NCBI GenBank assembly: GCA_037044905.1 | Contig: JBAOKB010000061.1 | Location: 186,001 to 250,000 of the forward strand | DNA length: 64,000 nucleotides | Origin: Hortaea werneckii | Taxonomy: Eukaryota > Ascomycota > Dothideomycetes > Mycosphaerellales > Teratosphaeriaceae | Direction of reading: 5' to 3' | Shown here: in pieces, positions 1 to 10,682 of the stretch | Layout: every line of letters begins with the position of its first letter | How positions within the stretch are numbered: the first letter of the stretch is position 1 | Program-made: the position numbers and the translations under genes | The notes under the pieces: model-generated | Seen by the model: only the letters and a program-made list of their open reading frames with translations | What the model was told of the DNA's origin: nothing | Databases searched by the model: none

Positions 1-1577
1 GATGAATTGGAATCGCTTTCTTAATCCTAACGACTTTGGCCTCTTCTTAAGTGCGCAAGCTGAAATCACGTAGGCAACGACGTTTGTATTATACACCAGA
101 CATTAAAGGAAACGAACACGAGGTCTGACCCGCAATTGTGGCTACGTCAGGATCAGCAGCGGGTGACGTCGGTGTGGCGCAGGGAGGTATGGGTCAGCTA
201 GTTTCCTTCTTGGGAAAACATCGTGATGGGAAGCTGGCGATTTGCTGGCCATGTAGGTCGAAGCACTACTTGGGTAGGAAGTGTGGGCTGCAAATGAGAT
301 CGCGGGAAGAACAAGACTTGAGAAGACTTGAGAAGATAGTATTGTGGGGCGAATAGTGTTGGGCGCCCTGCGAGCGTACCGCTAGTATAGTACGCTTTCG
401 AACCTTGCGCCTGGTTTAGGCAGGCACGCGTTCTGCTGTAGTTCATCAGCAGCTTTCAGCCTTAGTGAAGTCTCGATAGTATTAGGACGTTGGACTCTAC
501 GTTCAAGTCTTGACATTGGACGGTACCTCCTATGATGCTTGGAGTCGATCGCGTTCCGCGACACTGTAAGCATCACGTCGCATCACGTCGCGTCGCTGCG
601 CTGCGCGTCACAAGACGACAGTGGCAGTGGCAGTGGCAGTTCTGAGAGAGTATCTTTGATCCACGTCTTGGGAGGAGGTCAAGAGGGCTTTGGTGAAAAT
701 GCAAGCACGTCTACACTAGAATCTCAAGCATTCTCGCCGTACACGCGCACGCGCGACGTTAAACGATGAGACGACAACGACGACTGCGAGTGAGGCCATG
801 AGTGGCCCGCATTAATGTCGCATCGCAATGCATTCGGAATTCCTTCACCTACGCATCCATGGCCTTCTTGTCCCAAGAGGATAGTAGCGAATGAGGTTGA
901 TTGAACTAACGGCTGATCAACAACAGTAAATTGATGTGGAAAACAGAGAGGATAAAAGGAAAGAACAAAAAAAAAAAAAAGAGCCAATACGCGTGTCTGT
1001 CATCGTTCATCAAGCCCACGAAATTGCGAAGCGCGCATCGAGGTAGAGGGATAGATGAGACTAGACCTACTCGGACTAGCGGGAGCAAGCGGAACAGCGA
1101 CAGCTGCAGGTGGGCAGAGATAAAAACATCGCCCATCGCCCATCGCCCGCCCGCCCACTCGACCGATTTGCGCCGACGACCACTGCATCTCCGCCCGCCT
1201 TAGTCAGCTGTAGCCTGTACTGCCTCGACTACCTAGGTACTGAACACCCCCGCACTAGGCTTGAAACAGCAGATCGCACCAGCCAGACGCAACAGTTGGG
1301 ATGTGGGGGTGCTGCGTCTCTATTTACCTTTGAACACAGAGAGCCGAAGAAAAAAAAATTACCTTACGCGAGTCATCGTCTCCATCCGCCCCTACGCTCC
1401 GCTGCGCTCCGCTGCGCTACGTCCGGGGCAAGACGGCAAGTCGCTTCTGCGCCTAATTTACTTCCTACCATCTTCGCTTGCATCGCGACTGGGTGGGTCG
1501 CACAGCGCTATCCACGCCTCAGGCATTCAGAGAGAACCGAGCAGGCCCTCGAGCTCTCCATCCTACCTCGAACGAAA
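1..1577. other. Gene-free 5' flank, probable promoter of the BUR6-like gene
   Basis: I find no coding sequence I would defend here. The stretch holds a short CAGTGG-type repeat near 620-640, an A14 run near 967 and pyrimidine-rich DNA from about 1370 to 1577 leading into the start codon at 1578, as is common just upstream of fungal genes. The open frame that runs into the BUR6-like gene from 1110 lacks any recognisable protein feature before the methionine at 1578. Confidence 0.6.
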
Positions 1578-2546
1578 ATGGATCCATACCGACCTCAGTC
1601 ACCCCAACTCTCCTCCTACGCTCCGCAATCCCCCGACCTTTCCGGCCGACCTCAAAGTCCTGATCTCTCCGGCCAACCCGCACAGCCCGCCTTTGGAAGC
1701 TTCAACCCACTCCAGCAGCAACAGTCCCGATTCGGAGGAGCATTCGGTGGTTTCCATGGCGGTGGAGGAGGCGGCGGCGGTGGTGGTGGAATAAACTACC
1801 CGACTTCAGTCCCGCAACACGGCTATCAACAACCATACTACGACCCACACCAACACCAACACCAACATCATCATCAGATCATGGCCGCCGTCAAGACCGA
1901 AGACGGCGACTACTACCCAGATGCGGCTCCAACGAAACGACCACGCGGCCGCCCTCCCGGATCCGGGCGCAACCAACTCGCCACCAACTCATCCAACGGC
2001 CGACCCTCCTCCTCCCTCCAGCAACCCACCGCCCCCTCCCAACCCTCCACCGACCCCACCCTCGGCGTCGAGCTCAAAACCTCCTTCCCCGTCGCACGAA
2101 TAAAACGCATCATGCAAGCGGACGAGGACGTCGGCAAAGTGGCGCAAGTCACCCCCCACGTCGTCAGCCGCGCCCTGGAACTCTTCATGATCAAACTGAT
2201 CTCGGCGTCGGCTGTGCAAGCCCGCGGCGGCAACAATACCAATAACAACGCCAACCCACCTAGCATCAAAAGCGAAGGATCCAGCGGCGCAGCCGGAGCA
2301 GGAGCAGGGAGCAAAGGACCCAAAAGGATCCTAGCGCAGCACATGAAGAAAGCAATCCAGGGGGACGAAACGTTGGATTTCCTGGCGGATATCGCGGACA
2401 AAGTCCCGGATGCGCCGAGTAAGCAGTCTACGGCGGCGAAGAAGGAGGCGGCGAGTCAACCGGGGAGTGAGTCGGAGGGGGAAGGAGAGGCGGTGGTGAA
2501 GCCGAAACGGAAGGGGAGGAAGAGGAAGGGGAGTGCGGAGGATTGA
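1578..2546 (+). CDS. BUR6: NC2-alpha/DRAP1-type transcriptional corepressor with histone fold
   Basis: Single exon, 322 residues. The family partners NC2-beta (Dr1) and binds TBP on promoter DNA to block or remodel pre-initiation complexes in the nucleus. A proline/glutamine-rich N-terminus (poly-Gly and HQHQHQHHH tracts near residues 70-100) is followed by an AT-hook-like KRPRGRPPG motif near 115-123. The histone fold then starts with [20 protein letters not shown], and its long central helix is [14 protein letters not shown]. The last part of the fold ([10 protein letters not shown]) comes only after a spacer of about 40 residues rich in Asn, Gly, Ala and Ser. The tail is acidic then basic ([12 protein letters not shown]). 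I chose the ATG at 1578 because the open sequence upstream resembles leader, not protein. NF-Y-type or Dpb3-type histone-fold proteins are the alternative, but the ARIKKIMQ-DEDVGKV signature favours NC2-alpha. Confidence 0.87.
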   Translation: MDPYRPQSPQLSSYAPQSPDLSGRPQSPDLSGQPAQPAFGSFNPLQQQQSRFGGAFGGFHGGGGGGGGGGGINYPTSVPQHGYQQPYYDPHQHQHQHHHQIMAAVKTEDGDYYPDAAPTKRPRGRPPGSGRNQLATNSSNGRPSSSLQQPTAPSQPSTDPTLGVELKTSFPVARIKRIMQADEDVGKVAQVTPHVVSRALELFMIKLISASAVQARGGNNTNNNANPPSIKSEGSSGAAGAGAGSKGPKRILAQHMKKAIQGDETLDFLADIADKVPDAPSKQSTAAKKEAASQPGSESEGEGEAVVKPKRKGRKRKGSAED

Positions 2547-3559
2547 GGAAAATTGGGAGAAAGAGAGGGAGGGAGGGAGGGAGAGGGAGAGGGGGAATCA
2601 GTAGAGGGCAGCGATGTTGTGGGGTTTTGGGGGGTTTGGATCTGTTGGTGGTTTGGAGATATATTTTAGGGTACTCGTCATCGGAAGGGGAGATTTGGAG
2701 GGGGCTTTTTTTTTTTTTTTTCTGGATTGTTGGGGAGGATTTTTTGGTTAGATTTTTATGAGATATGAGAGCATATAATGGTCAAAAGATGCCATCAGAG
2801 GGGGGGCATTTGAACTTCTATTCTCCTTGCGTCTCCATTCTTGGTTGTTAATTGATTTGATTTGTTAATTTTTTTTTATTTTAACTTTTTTCTTTTGGCA
2901 TGCGGCGTAGCTGTGTCTGTCTTCCATGATGTCGGAAGAATCGGAGATATGTCCGACGGCCTCGGGTCTGCCAGCTCTACTACAACTTTAATCCCTTCGC
3001 AATTCCTAAACGCTTGCTAGTCGGGCTCGAGTCTGGCTGGAAACAGAGGTCTGGTGACAACGAGCTTCCCATAGCTTCGTCGAAGCTTATCTCGTGTCTA
3101 GTCCTCAATCATGTGCCTGCGATTGGAGCTAGGAAAAGGCTGCCCGAGGGCTAATAAGGTTCCCCCCTTTAGCGATCATCGTAACAACCATCAAGAGCGT
3201 TGCAGTTTTGTCACTCCTAACTATATGCCCTCGGAAATGTGGAAGGCGGTTTTATGTATGGTGAGAGCTCGAATTCTGCAGCTTTTCAGTAGAACTGCAG
3301 ATGCTGCGTTTCTTTTCCACTGATGATTAGTTGTTTATCCACTCCTTCTGTGATTAACCTTCCTATACTAATTGTTTCCCTCTTTTCTTCTTTTTAACAA
3401 TGAGCCGCGGGTTGGGGCCTCATCGGGGCCAGACGCAGGAATTGCAGCACCAGGATAGACTGGTTGAAAGAGCAGGTCAAAGGTACTGGCCGGTTGATCT
3501 CTGGCGGGAAGTGGCCTAACATAAGATCGAGGTCCCACTGACACCATTTCCTGCGCAGT

Positions 3560-3950
3560 CCAACGCCGGCTTGATCCTGAATACGCGGCCCTCAGGTGCC
3601 ATCTACGACTCGGACGAGATCGGCATCATGACCGCCGACATCGCTGCTCCCGAAGGCGACGAGAAAGGTGGGAACGAAGTGCAGTCCGGGAACAATTTTC
3701 CAAGCCATCCTCACATATGGCTACGGAATGAACTTGAACTCAAAGGCCATCGCAGCCAAAGGCGGCATTTGCCCGACGGTGGAATCGGCGGTGGAGAGTC
3801 TGTTCATGGTGACTGCTTCCGCGCTGGATAGGTACCAGGGGAATGTGGTGAGAGAGATTGGTGATCCGACGGATGCCGCTGAGGGTGTCATTGACGCGAG
3901 TATCCTACGACGACAGGGCAAGGGGAGGTCTTGGGCATCGATCTTTTGAG
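3560..3950 (+). pseudogene. Possible degraded protein-coding remnant, family not recognised
   Basis: Two overlapping frames look more protein-like than their surroundings. The first reads NAGLILNTRPSGAIYDSDE and then MTADIAAPEGDE. About 70 bases later a second frame reads GTIFQAILTYGYGMNLNSKA, continuing through AAKGGICPTVESAVES to a stop at 3947-3949. A single one-base shift near 3660 would join them into roughly 120 residues. There is no good start codon and I do not recognise the family, so this could be the end of a dead gene, a gene split by an indel error, or chance. The G20 run starts about 37 bases beyond the stop. Confidence 0.3.
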
Positions 3951-3985
3951 TTTTCGGAGCATTGGGAAGGAAAGCTGCGGGGCAT

Positions 3986-4005
3986 GGGGGGGGGGGGGGG
4001 GGGGG
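3986..4005. repeat. G20 homopolymer
   Basis: Twenty consecutive G. It starts about 37 bases beyond the stop codon of the possible degraded ORF. Confidence 0.9.
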
Positions 4006-5101
4006 ACACGAGGGACGCAGAAACTCCTACGCCGCACGTAAACCCGTTCATAAAAGGATGACATTGATGTGCCGACGGATGATATGCTTGAAAATGAAGT
4101 GGAGACTGCACCTTGTATGCGCTGAACGGTGGCGGATGGGAAATGGTATCAACTCTGCGCGTTGCAACTGCATTCAAAAAGACGGGTCTAGGTTGATCTT
4201 CTTTGCTTCAGACGTGCACTCCTTATGCCTCACTAACAAATCATGACCATGTGCACAAATCGACAAGACGAGAAATCCATTACGGTGAGTTTGTCATGGT
4301 CGAGGGAATTGCAGCAGATTCGGCATCACTTCAGGGGGGATGGAGAGTTATAGATCAGACTACTATCCCAAGTAGCGAGCGGAAATTGATAGTCATATTC
4401 CAATAAACGGACGGGCATCTAAGTGTAATCGTACCTCGTTCTTACAGCTTCACTGGCCCCGCCAAAACAACTGATGACCAGTGGGGGTTCATCGTATGCA
4501 TCAGTGCGAGGGAAACGAAAAGAGCGCGGAAGCCCTTTCAGGGATCCGTGCTGACAAGTGGCTACAGAAGCAGCCGAAAACGGAAAAAAGGAAGGAGTAA
4601 GAAAAATCATCCCACTCTATCGACCAAGTCAACACCAATGCAGGGGAGCAGAACACAGACATCCGATGAATTCCTCACGCCATGCCGGCGACAATAAAAG
4701 GCCCGAAAGATATGTACAAGAAACACCCAGGGCACAAAGAGGGTTCAAAAGTACAAAAATACCAAAAAAAAAAAAATTCCGTTTACAGGCCTCCTCTCTT
4801 TTCAGAGGGGCTCCCCCATCAACCCCCGGCAAAAACGATGCGACAGCAGGCCCTCCGCCGGGGCCCACAACAATGAAGAAATCCTGCCACCCCTCCCACC
4901 CCCATCTTTCGGTGGAGCGATCTGCCCATTTTGCCCTCGACGAATACCATAAAACCAGGATGATCATCCAGCCAAAGATCCAAGATTGTTTCCATGGGTT
5001 GGTTGTAATCATTCGATTCTTCGGATGGCAGCTGGTGTGTAACAGGGGGTTTTCCCCCAGTTTCTTTATTTTATTTTATTTTTTTCTTGTCTGCCTTTTA
5101 T

Positions 5102-7306
5102 TTAATCCACCCCCGCATACAGATCGACGACGATATTGATGGCGGCGACGAGGATTTCGGCGGCGATGAGGACGATGACGATCCATTCGAGGTATTCGCC
5201 TATAAGGGAAAAGAAGAGAAAACAAAGTTAGGTCAGGCCATTCGTTTCTTTCTTTTTTCCTTTCGGTTTCGCGAGGGGAGGGAAGGGAATGAGCAGGGGG
5301 TAAATGAAAAACATACCATGCGTATGGCTCAACTGATCCTTCAAAACAGCCAACAGATCCCCCACGACACTAACCCGTTCCTGCATCAACTCGACGCGCT
5401 GATCCATTTCCAGATAAGACCTCACAGCCTGGTAGACGGGTTCGAGCTGGGGTTCCGCCCACATGAGTTCGGGGGCGTCGAGGACGGAGCCCTGCAGGTG
5501 GATGTTGATGCGGAGGATGAAGAGCTCGCCGATCTGCATGTTGATTTCGCGGCGGGTGAGGTTGATACGGCCGGTGCGGGCGATGGTCGAGGGGATCGAT
5601 TGCGTGGTCGTGATGGTGGTGGAGAGGAGGTCTTCGTAGAGGGATGTCTGGAGAGAAGGAAAGGGAGGACTTAGTCTTCTTTACTTTGGACTTTTTTTTT
5701 TTTTTTTTGGCTTTTCTTGCCCTTCTGAGTTGCTGGGCGCGGGTGGATGGTCCGAGGAGGAAATCAGGAAGAACCCAGCCCGCTAAATGAAGAACAGAAA
5801 GGCCATTAAAAAGATAAGGAAGAAATAAGAACATACCTTCGTACTCTGCGCCAACGCATGACTAATAGCCAACTTAGTCATATAATTCCTCTTCTCCCTG
5901 AGCGAAATAAAATCATTATAGATCCGGGCCTGATACTCGCGGGTATAATAGAAATTAAACTCTTCGGTCTGGACATCATCTTTGGCGAGCTTCTCGTTCT
6001 CGAACCGCGCAATTTCCTTCAGGAACCGCTGTTCTTCGCGCGGGGTCATGCCCCAGAGGACGACGACGCCGTATTCGAAGAGGAAGATCTCCGGGATGTG
6101 GATGGTGGTGTCGAAGTCCGGGGTGATGGGCCGGTGGAGTGGGGTGGTGGGGTCGGTGGCGGTGGTGGGTTTGTGGGTGAGGTCCGAGGTGGAGTGGTGG
6201 TGGGCGGAGGAGGAGCCGTGGAGGGGGGATTCAGTGGAGGGGCTTTCGAGGGCGGTTTCGGAGGGGTGGTCGTGGTGCTGGTGGTTGGCATCGTTGTTGC
6301 CAGTGTCGTGGGTTTGAAGGGTTTGACCTGCTTCGTCGTCTTCGCCGCTTCGTTGGAAATCTATTAGGTCTTCTCGTCGCTGTTGAGCGTTCTCCTCGAC
6401 TTCGATCGCGGAGTCGGAAAAGCGGCGGACAGGTTGGCTTTGTATCCGCGACACGCCCTCGTCGCTCTCTCTTTCGACACCGCGTTCGCTCGCAGTGTCC
6501 ACCTTTCCCGCTCCGCTATCCCCAAGGCTTCTTCTCCGCCGTTCTTGCCCATCGTCATCATTCCGACTCTCGCCACGCCCTGCGTCGCCGCCATCTTCCC
6601 TTTCCACTCTGTACCGGTAAGGCGAATAGATACACTCATCAAACAGCTTCGGGTTCGCCGCTTTCGTCTTGCCCCTCCCCTTGAGAAAGCGCATGAGCTC
6701 TTCCATCTTGTAACTTCCCGCCGTACAGTAAGCCGTCACACGCGGCAGCTTTATGCGATCCTCCTTCCCCAATCGTGCGGCATCTCGTCGGGCCGTGGGG
6801 TCCTTGATGCGGGTGAACTGCGAGTAGACCTCGCGCTGCTCGGCCTCATCCTCTAACCGGGCGGCTTCTTCGGCTTCCTGCTCCGGATTGGGAAGGAGCT
6901 TGAGTTTCTGTGCGGTTCGGGTGGTTCGTTGCGGGCCAATCTTGCTGGCCGGGTGCTGGGCAGGGAGAACGAGCGGAGCGCCAGAGCTGTTTCGGCGGCG
7001 GAGTTTGCTGTTGAGGGCGCTCAGCATGGGTTGGGTGCCATCGCGCAGGCCGCCAGAGCTGGAGGCGGAGGAGGACGAGGAAGCGGCGACTCCGGCTGGG
7101 TGGTGCTGAGGGATGGCACCACCGGATTGGGAATGGGAGGGGAAGCCGGGACGACGGTTCGGCGGAGAGGAGGTGGTGACTTGCGGGTTGAAGGTCACAC
7201 TCCGAGGCGGTTTGGGGGATGGTCGGGACGGGATGGATTGCGGATGGGAGGGGGTGATGGAGGAGGAGTGGGTGGGCAAGAGCGGAGTGGTCTCGGAGGA
7301 GGACAT
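5102..7306 (-). CDS. RMD8: RMD1/RMD8 family (DUF155) membrane-anchored protein
   Basis: Three exons: 5837-7306, 5317-5647 and 5102-5199, with introns of 189 and 117 bp (GTATGT donors, CAG and TAG acceptors), giving 632 residues. The N-terminal third is Ser/Pro/Thr-rich and starts MSSSETTPLLP. The DUF155 region begins with LPRVTAYCTAGSYKMEELM. After a long polar, His-rich insertion it continues with EIFLFEYGVVVLWGMTPREE and FYYTREYQARIYNDFISLRE. The last exon encodes one transmembrane helix (YLEWIVIVLIAAEILVAAIN), the usual C-terminal anchor of the family. Yeast relatives are needed for meiotic nuclear division or sit at mitochondria; the biochemical activity is not established. The size is closer to Rmd8 than Rmd1. 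Reading frame runs further upstream to 7648, so an earlier start is possible but less likely. Confidence 0.85.
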
Positions 7307-8584
7307 GACGGCGGAGAAGGTCCTGATGGGGGCGGAGGCCCTGCGGAGGAGGACATGGTGGCTGTAAATGGGATCGTCGGTATCACTGGCTGTGGTGCCA
7401 ATGTCCGGATTAAATTTCCTGCCCAGATGCTGTACCTCACCAATTCCCACGTGATTGGTTACACCACTGTGGATGCAAAGAAAAGGCAAAGGGCGTCGGT
7501 GGGGACACACAAGCACAAGGGAGGTGACAACCGGCAGACGCCTGCGCAGTGCACTGCTGTGATGCAGTGGACTACAACCACTGCCAGTGCCTAGGTACGG
7601 TTGGTAGTATCGGTTCAACTGGGTTGCTATCGACGCTCCTCGTTTCATCCCGAAAGCTTCAGCTACCTACCTGCGTTCGGCATGACGACACCCCGCGGCA
7701 TTAGCGTCCGCCTCGTCCACCTCCGCCGCCCTCCCGCTGGCCGCCGTGCCGCCCTCTCCTGTTCGCCCCATCAATCTTGATCAACCTGATCATCAGCCCT
7801 GAGCTCGACAGTTGGAGAAGGGCATCCCGGCGCGGTACTGAGAGTACTGAGAGCACCAAACAGGATTGGCACAGCTGGGCCAGTCAGCACATCATAACCT
7901 GCCCACACTCGCCCGCTGTCCACGTGCAGCAAATGAGGGATGCGGGCACAATCTGCGCCTCCCTGTGGCGATGTGCGCGCACCAGCCGTAGGTGTCGATC
8001 TATCCTTCGAACATAGATGATCACCTTGTACGACCGTCGCAGCCCAGACTCCATCGCCGCCCAGACTCCCTCCATTGAAGCAAGCGAGCAAGCAAGTGAG
8101 GTGTCCTCTGACTGTTCCCATCGTCCCATCTCACACACACACACACACTCATCTACGTTTTCTGCTGTTGTTCTCAATCTCATTCCCTTTCTCTAATCTT
8201 CCGTACACAGACGCACTGTCGTCATTTTGCACTGTTTAAGAATTCATTCGCATCTTGTCAAACACAGGGAACCAGGGAAAGGACTGATTTGCGCTATTGT
8301 GCTGCCAACCTTTTCTTGTTGCTCAACAGCTCTGGCACCATCTTTTCTTCCAGACAGCCAACTTAGGAATTCACAAGGAACCCAAGAAAGAAATAAAGAA
8401 AGGAAAAAAAGGTGTTTGTGTACCAAGAGAATAATATTGACGTCGCGCATCTATTGGAACTGAACAGGAGCCATCTAACCCGAACGTATCACGGAAAAGA
8501 CGAAGCAGCCAGTCCCACGGTGGTGAGAAAAATAAAATAAAATAAAAATCAAACATCCAAAGAAACCCCAAATCCAAAAATAAA
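7307..8584. other. Divergent promoter region between RMD8-like gene and GDSL hydrolase
   Basis: About 1.28 kb separates the two start codons. The left part is covered by an open but unconvincing extension of the RMD8-like frame. The rest contains a CA-dinucleotide run near 8130-8147 and A-rich DNA directly before 8585. No RNA gene or further CDS is visible. Confidence 0.5.
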
Positions 8585-9721
8585 ATGGACCAAATAATCC
8601 TCTTCGGCGACAACCTCACCGAACAATCCTTCACCCAACACCAACCGCCGAGCCCCACGACCTTCGCCTGGGGCGCCGCCCTGTCGGCCCTCTACGCCCG
8701 CCGCCTCGACATCATCAACCGCGGCCTATCAGGCTACAACAGCACGCAAGCCCTGCGCGCCTTACCCCTCTGCCTGCCCGAACCAACCCAAACCTCGCTC
8801 CGCCTGCTCACCATCGCCTTCGGCACCAACGACGCCCGCATCCCCAACTCCCCCGGCGGGCCCGACCAGAGCGTCAGCGTGCCCGAGTTCGTGCGCAATC
8901 TCCGCGACATGGGCTCGCATCCCGCGGTGCGGGCGCACGCCGACACGGTCAAGTTCGTGTTCATCACGCCGCCGCCCGTGGACGAGCGGAGGCTGGCCAG
9001 GGCCGATGCAGAGAAGTATGGGAGTCTGGTGATGGAGGGCAAGTTGCGGCGGAGGGCGGATAGGACGGCCGAGTATGCCAAGGCGGTCAGGGAGTTGGGG
9101 TTGGAGTTGGGCGTGCCCGTGTGTGATGTTTGGAGCGCGATGGTGGTGCGCGCGGGCTTTGGTGCCGCGAGTCGGGATGAGGAGGAGGTGGGGGATGAGA
9201 CTGCGAGTGGTGCCGCCGCCGCCGCTGCATCTGCCGCGGCGTCAACGAGCGTCGACACCGGGAGGCGGGATCAGACGGGTGGGAGCGGAGCTGGTGCCGC
9301 CGCCGCCGGTGCCGGTGGTGGGGCTGGAAGTGGTGGTAGTGGCGGTGTCGGTGAGCATGCAACCGTACCACCACTACCCGCACCTCTCCCCGGCTCCCTC
9401 GACCTGCCCCCCAACGAATCCCTGCAGTCCTTCCTGCAAGACGACGGCGTGCACCTCAGCGCCGAGGGTTCCCGGGTCCTATTCGGCGAACTCATGACCG
9501 TCATCGACAAGCACTACCCGGAGCTCATGCCGAGCGCGCTCCGCATGCGGCTGCCCGCCTGGGACGACGTGGATGTGTGGATGGCGGTGGAGAAGGACGG
9601 GAGTAGTGAGCAGCGGGAACAACAGCAGCGTGCGCAAGCGAGAGGCGCAGCGAGGGATAGGGGGAAAGTGGTGAAGGGGGAGTTTGAGGCTGTGTTGTCT
9701 GATAAGGAGCAGAACGTGTGA
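8585..9721 (+). CDS. IAH1: GDSL/SGNH hydrolase, isoamyl-acetate esterase type, nucleophile Ser replaced
   Basis: Single exon, 378 residues. IAH1-type enzymes hydrolyse acetate esters with a Ser-Asp-His triad. Block I reads ILFGDNLTEQSF where the family has GDSxT: the nucleophilic serine is asparagine (codon AAC at 8612-8614). The other blocks are present: the glycine in INRGLSGYNS (block II), FGTNDAR (block III) and DDGVHLSAEGSRV (block V Asp and His). Residues about 195-265 are an Ala/Gly/Ser-rich low-complexity insertion between blocks III and V, and the 60-residue tail is charged. With this substitution the protein may be catalytically dead, may use another residue, or may carry a base-calling error. 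The reading frame is otherwise unbroken, which argues against general decay. Confidence 0.82.
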   Translation: MDQIILFGDNLTEQSFTQHQPPSPTTFAWGAALSALYARRLDIINRGLSGYNSTQALRALPLCLPEPTQTSLRLLTIAFGTNDARIPNSPGGPDQSVSVPEFVRNLRDMGSHPAVRAHADTVKFVFITPPPVDERRLARADAEKYGSLVMEGKLRRRADRTAEYAKAVRELGLELGVPVCDVWSAMVVRAGFGAASRDEEEVGDETASGAAAAAASAAASTSVDTGRRDQTGGSGAGAAAAGAGGGAGSGGSGGVGEHATVPPLPAPLPGSLDLPPNESLQSFLQDDGVHLSAEGSRVLFGELMTVIDKHYPELMPSALRMRLPAWDDVDVWMAVEKDGSSEQREQQQRAQARGAARDRGKVVKGEFEAVLSDKEQNV

Positions 9722-10682
9722 AGGAGTTCAAGAGAGGAGGGTCTGGATGTGTGAATGGGGGGGTCTGGAGAGGTGGGTCAGGGATAAGGATGTGCACGAA
9801 GGGGAGGGAGAGAGAGAGGGGGGATTGGGGGAAAATAACGGTCTTTTTTATCTTAGAGGAATGAACCAAGCAGAAGGGACAGGAGGTAAGCAGATGAGGA
9901 AACTTCCAGAATGAGATTTGATGATTGGGATGGAGGGGTGCTATTCTGTACGCAGGTGTGGGAGAGATATATAAAAATCATGTAAAAGCGTTGCAGCTGT
10001 TTGTCTCGCCACACGGCGCAGAGATCGGGAAAAGTTGAATTTTAAGGGGTAAGATACCGGTTGACACGATGCGGCGTCGGATGAGGGTGCGTTATTGGTT
10101 ATTACGAGCAGGTGGTCCGACGTCTTCGGTTGCTATTCATTACCCCGTAAGGTATTATCTTGAGCTCCCCATTCGGGCATCCGTGATACTTCTCAGCCGC
10201 CACAAGGAAACCTGTGGCGTCGGGCTCCACATATTTCTCCTCGGCAGACCAGGAGCGTTCACGCGACTGCCTTTCATCAAAAGTGAATATCAGGCGCCTA
10301 TTCCGCAAGCCTCTTGCCTGATTCGGGTGGTCCTTCGCTTGGATCTCCCAAGTACCTTTTCATTGAAGGCCACAAAGGTCATCCAGCGGGATTACATTTA
10401 CGTGGGCGTCGCCATTTTCGGCAAAGATAGGCGCTCTCTAGATTGAGGCTGTACAGCTCAATTGCGCGTCTCCACCCCCGCCAGCACCAGGCAAAGCAGT
10501 GGCCAGCAGGTTTGTTGCACCGTCACGTTCGATCATGACTCTTCTGTTCTCAACCTGCTCTCCACACTCGTTCACTTTGTTCGGCTGACATTCTGTTTTT
10601 ATCTTTCACCATCACTTACCACAGCAGCTTGACCACTGCCGCTACATACTACTGACCGAAATCATCACATACTGCCGCCAAG
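9722..10682. other. Intergenic region
   Basis: G-rich DNA directly downstream of the GDSL gene, then sequence with only short chance ORFs. The last 150 bases before the BAR-SH3 start codon are pyrimidine-rich. I see no gene; the 125-codon open frame at 10069-10446 has no recognisable features. Confidence 0.5.

Larger units (their letters stand above)
2547..5101. other. Intergenic region with possible degraded ORF and a long G run
   Basis: The first 300 bases are a purine-rich 3' flank of the BUR6-like gene with a T-run near 2707. The middle holds the possible gene remnant described separately and a G20 run at 3986-4005. From about 4000 to 5101 I see only short chance ORFs, an A-run near 4768 and T-rich DNA just beyond the stop codon of the downstream minus-strand gene. 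Confidence 0.5.

Noticed and set aside
395..415. tRNA-like GGTTCGAA motif (minus strand)
   Set aside because: The flanking bases do not form a T-arm stem and no A box, anticodon arm or acceptor stem can be drawn.
6929..7594. 221-codon Gly/Arg-rich open frame on the plus strand
   Set aside because: Antisense shadow of the RMD8-like N-terminal exon and its upstream region; Gly-rich composition simply mirrors the Pro/Ser/Thr-rich protein on the other strand.
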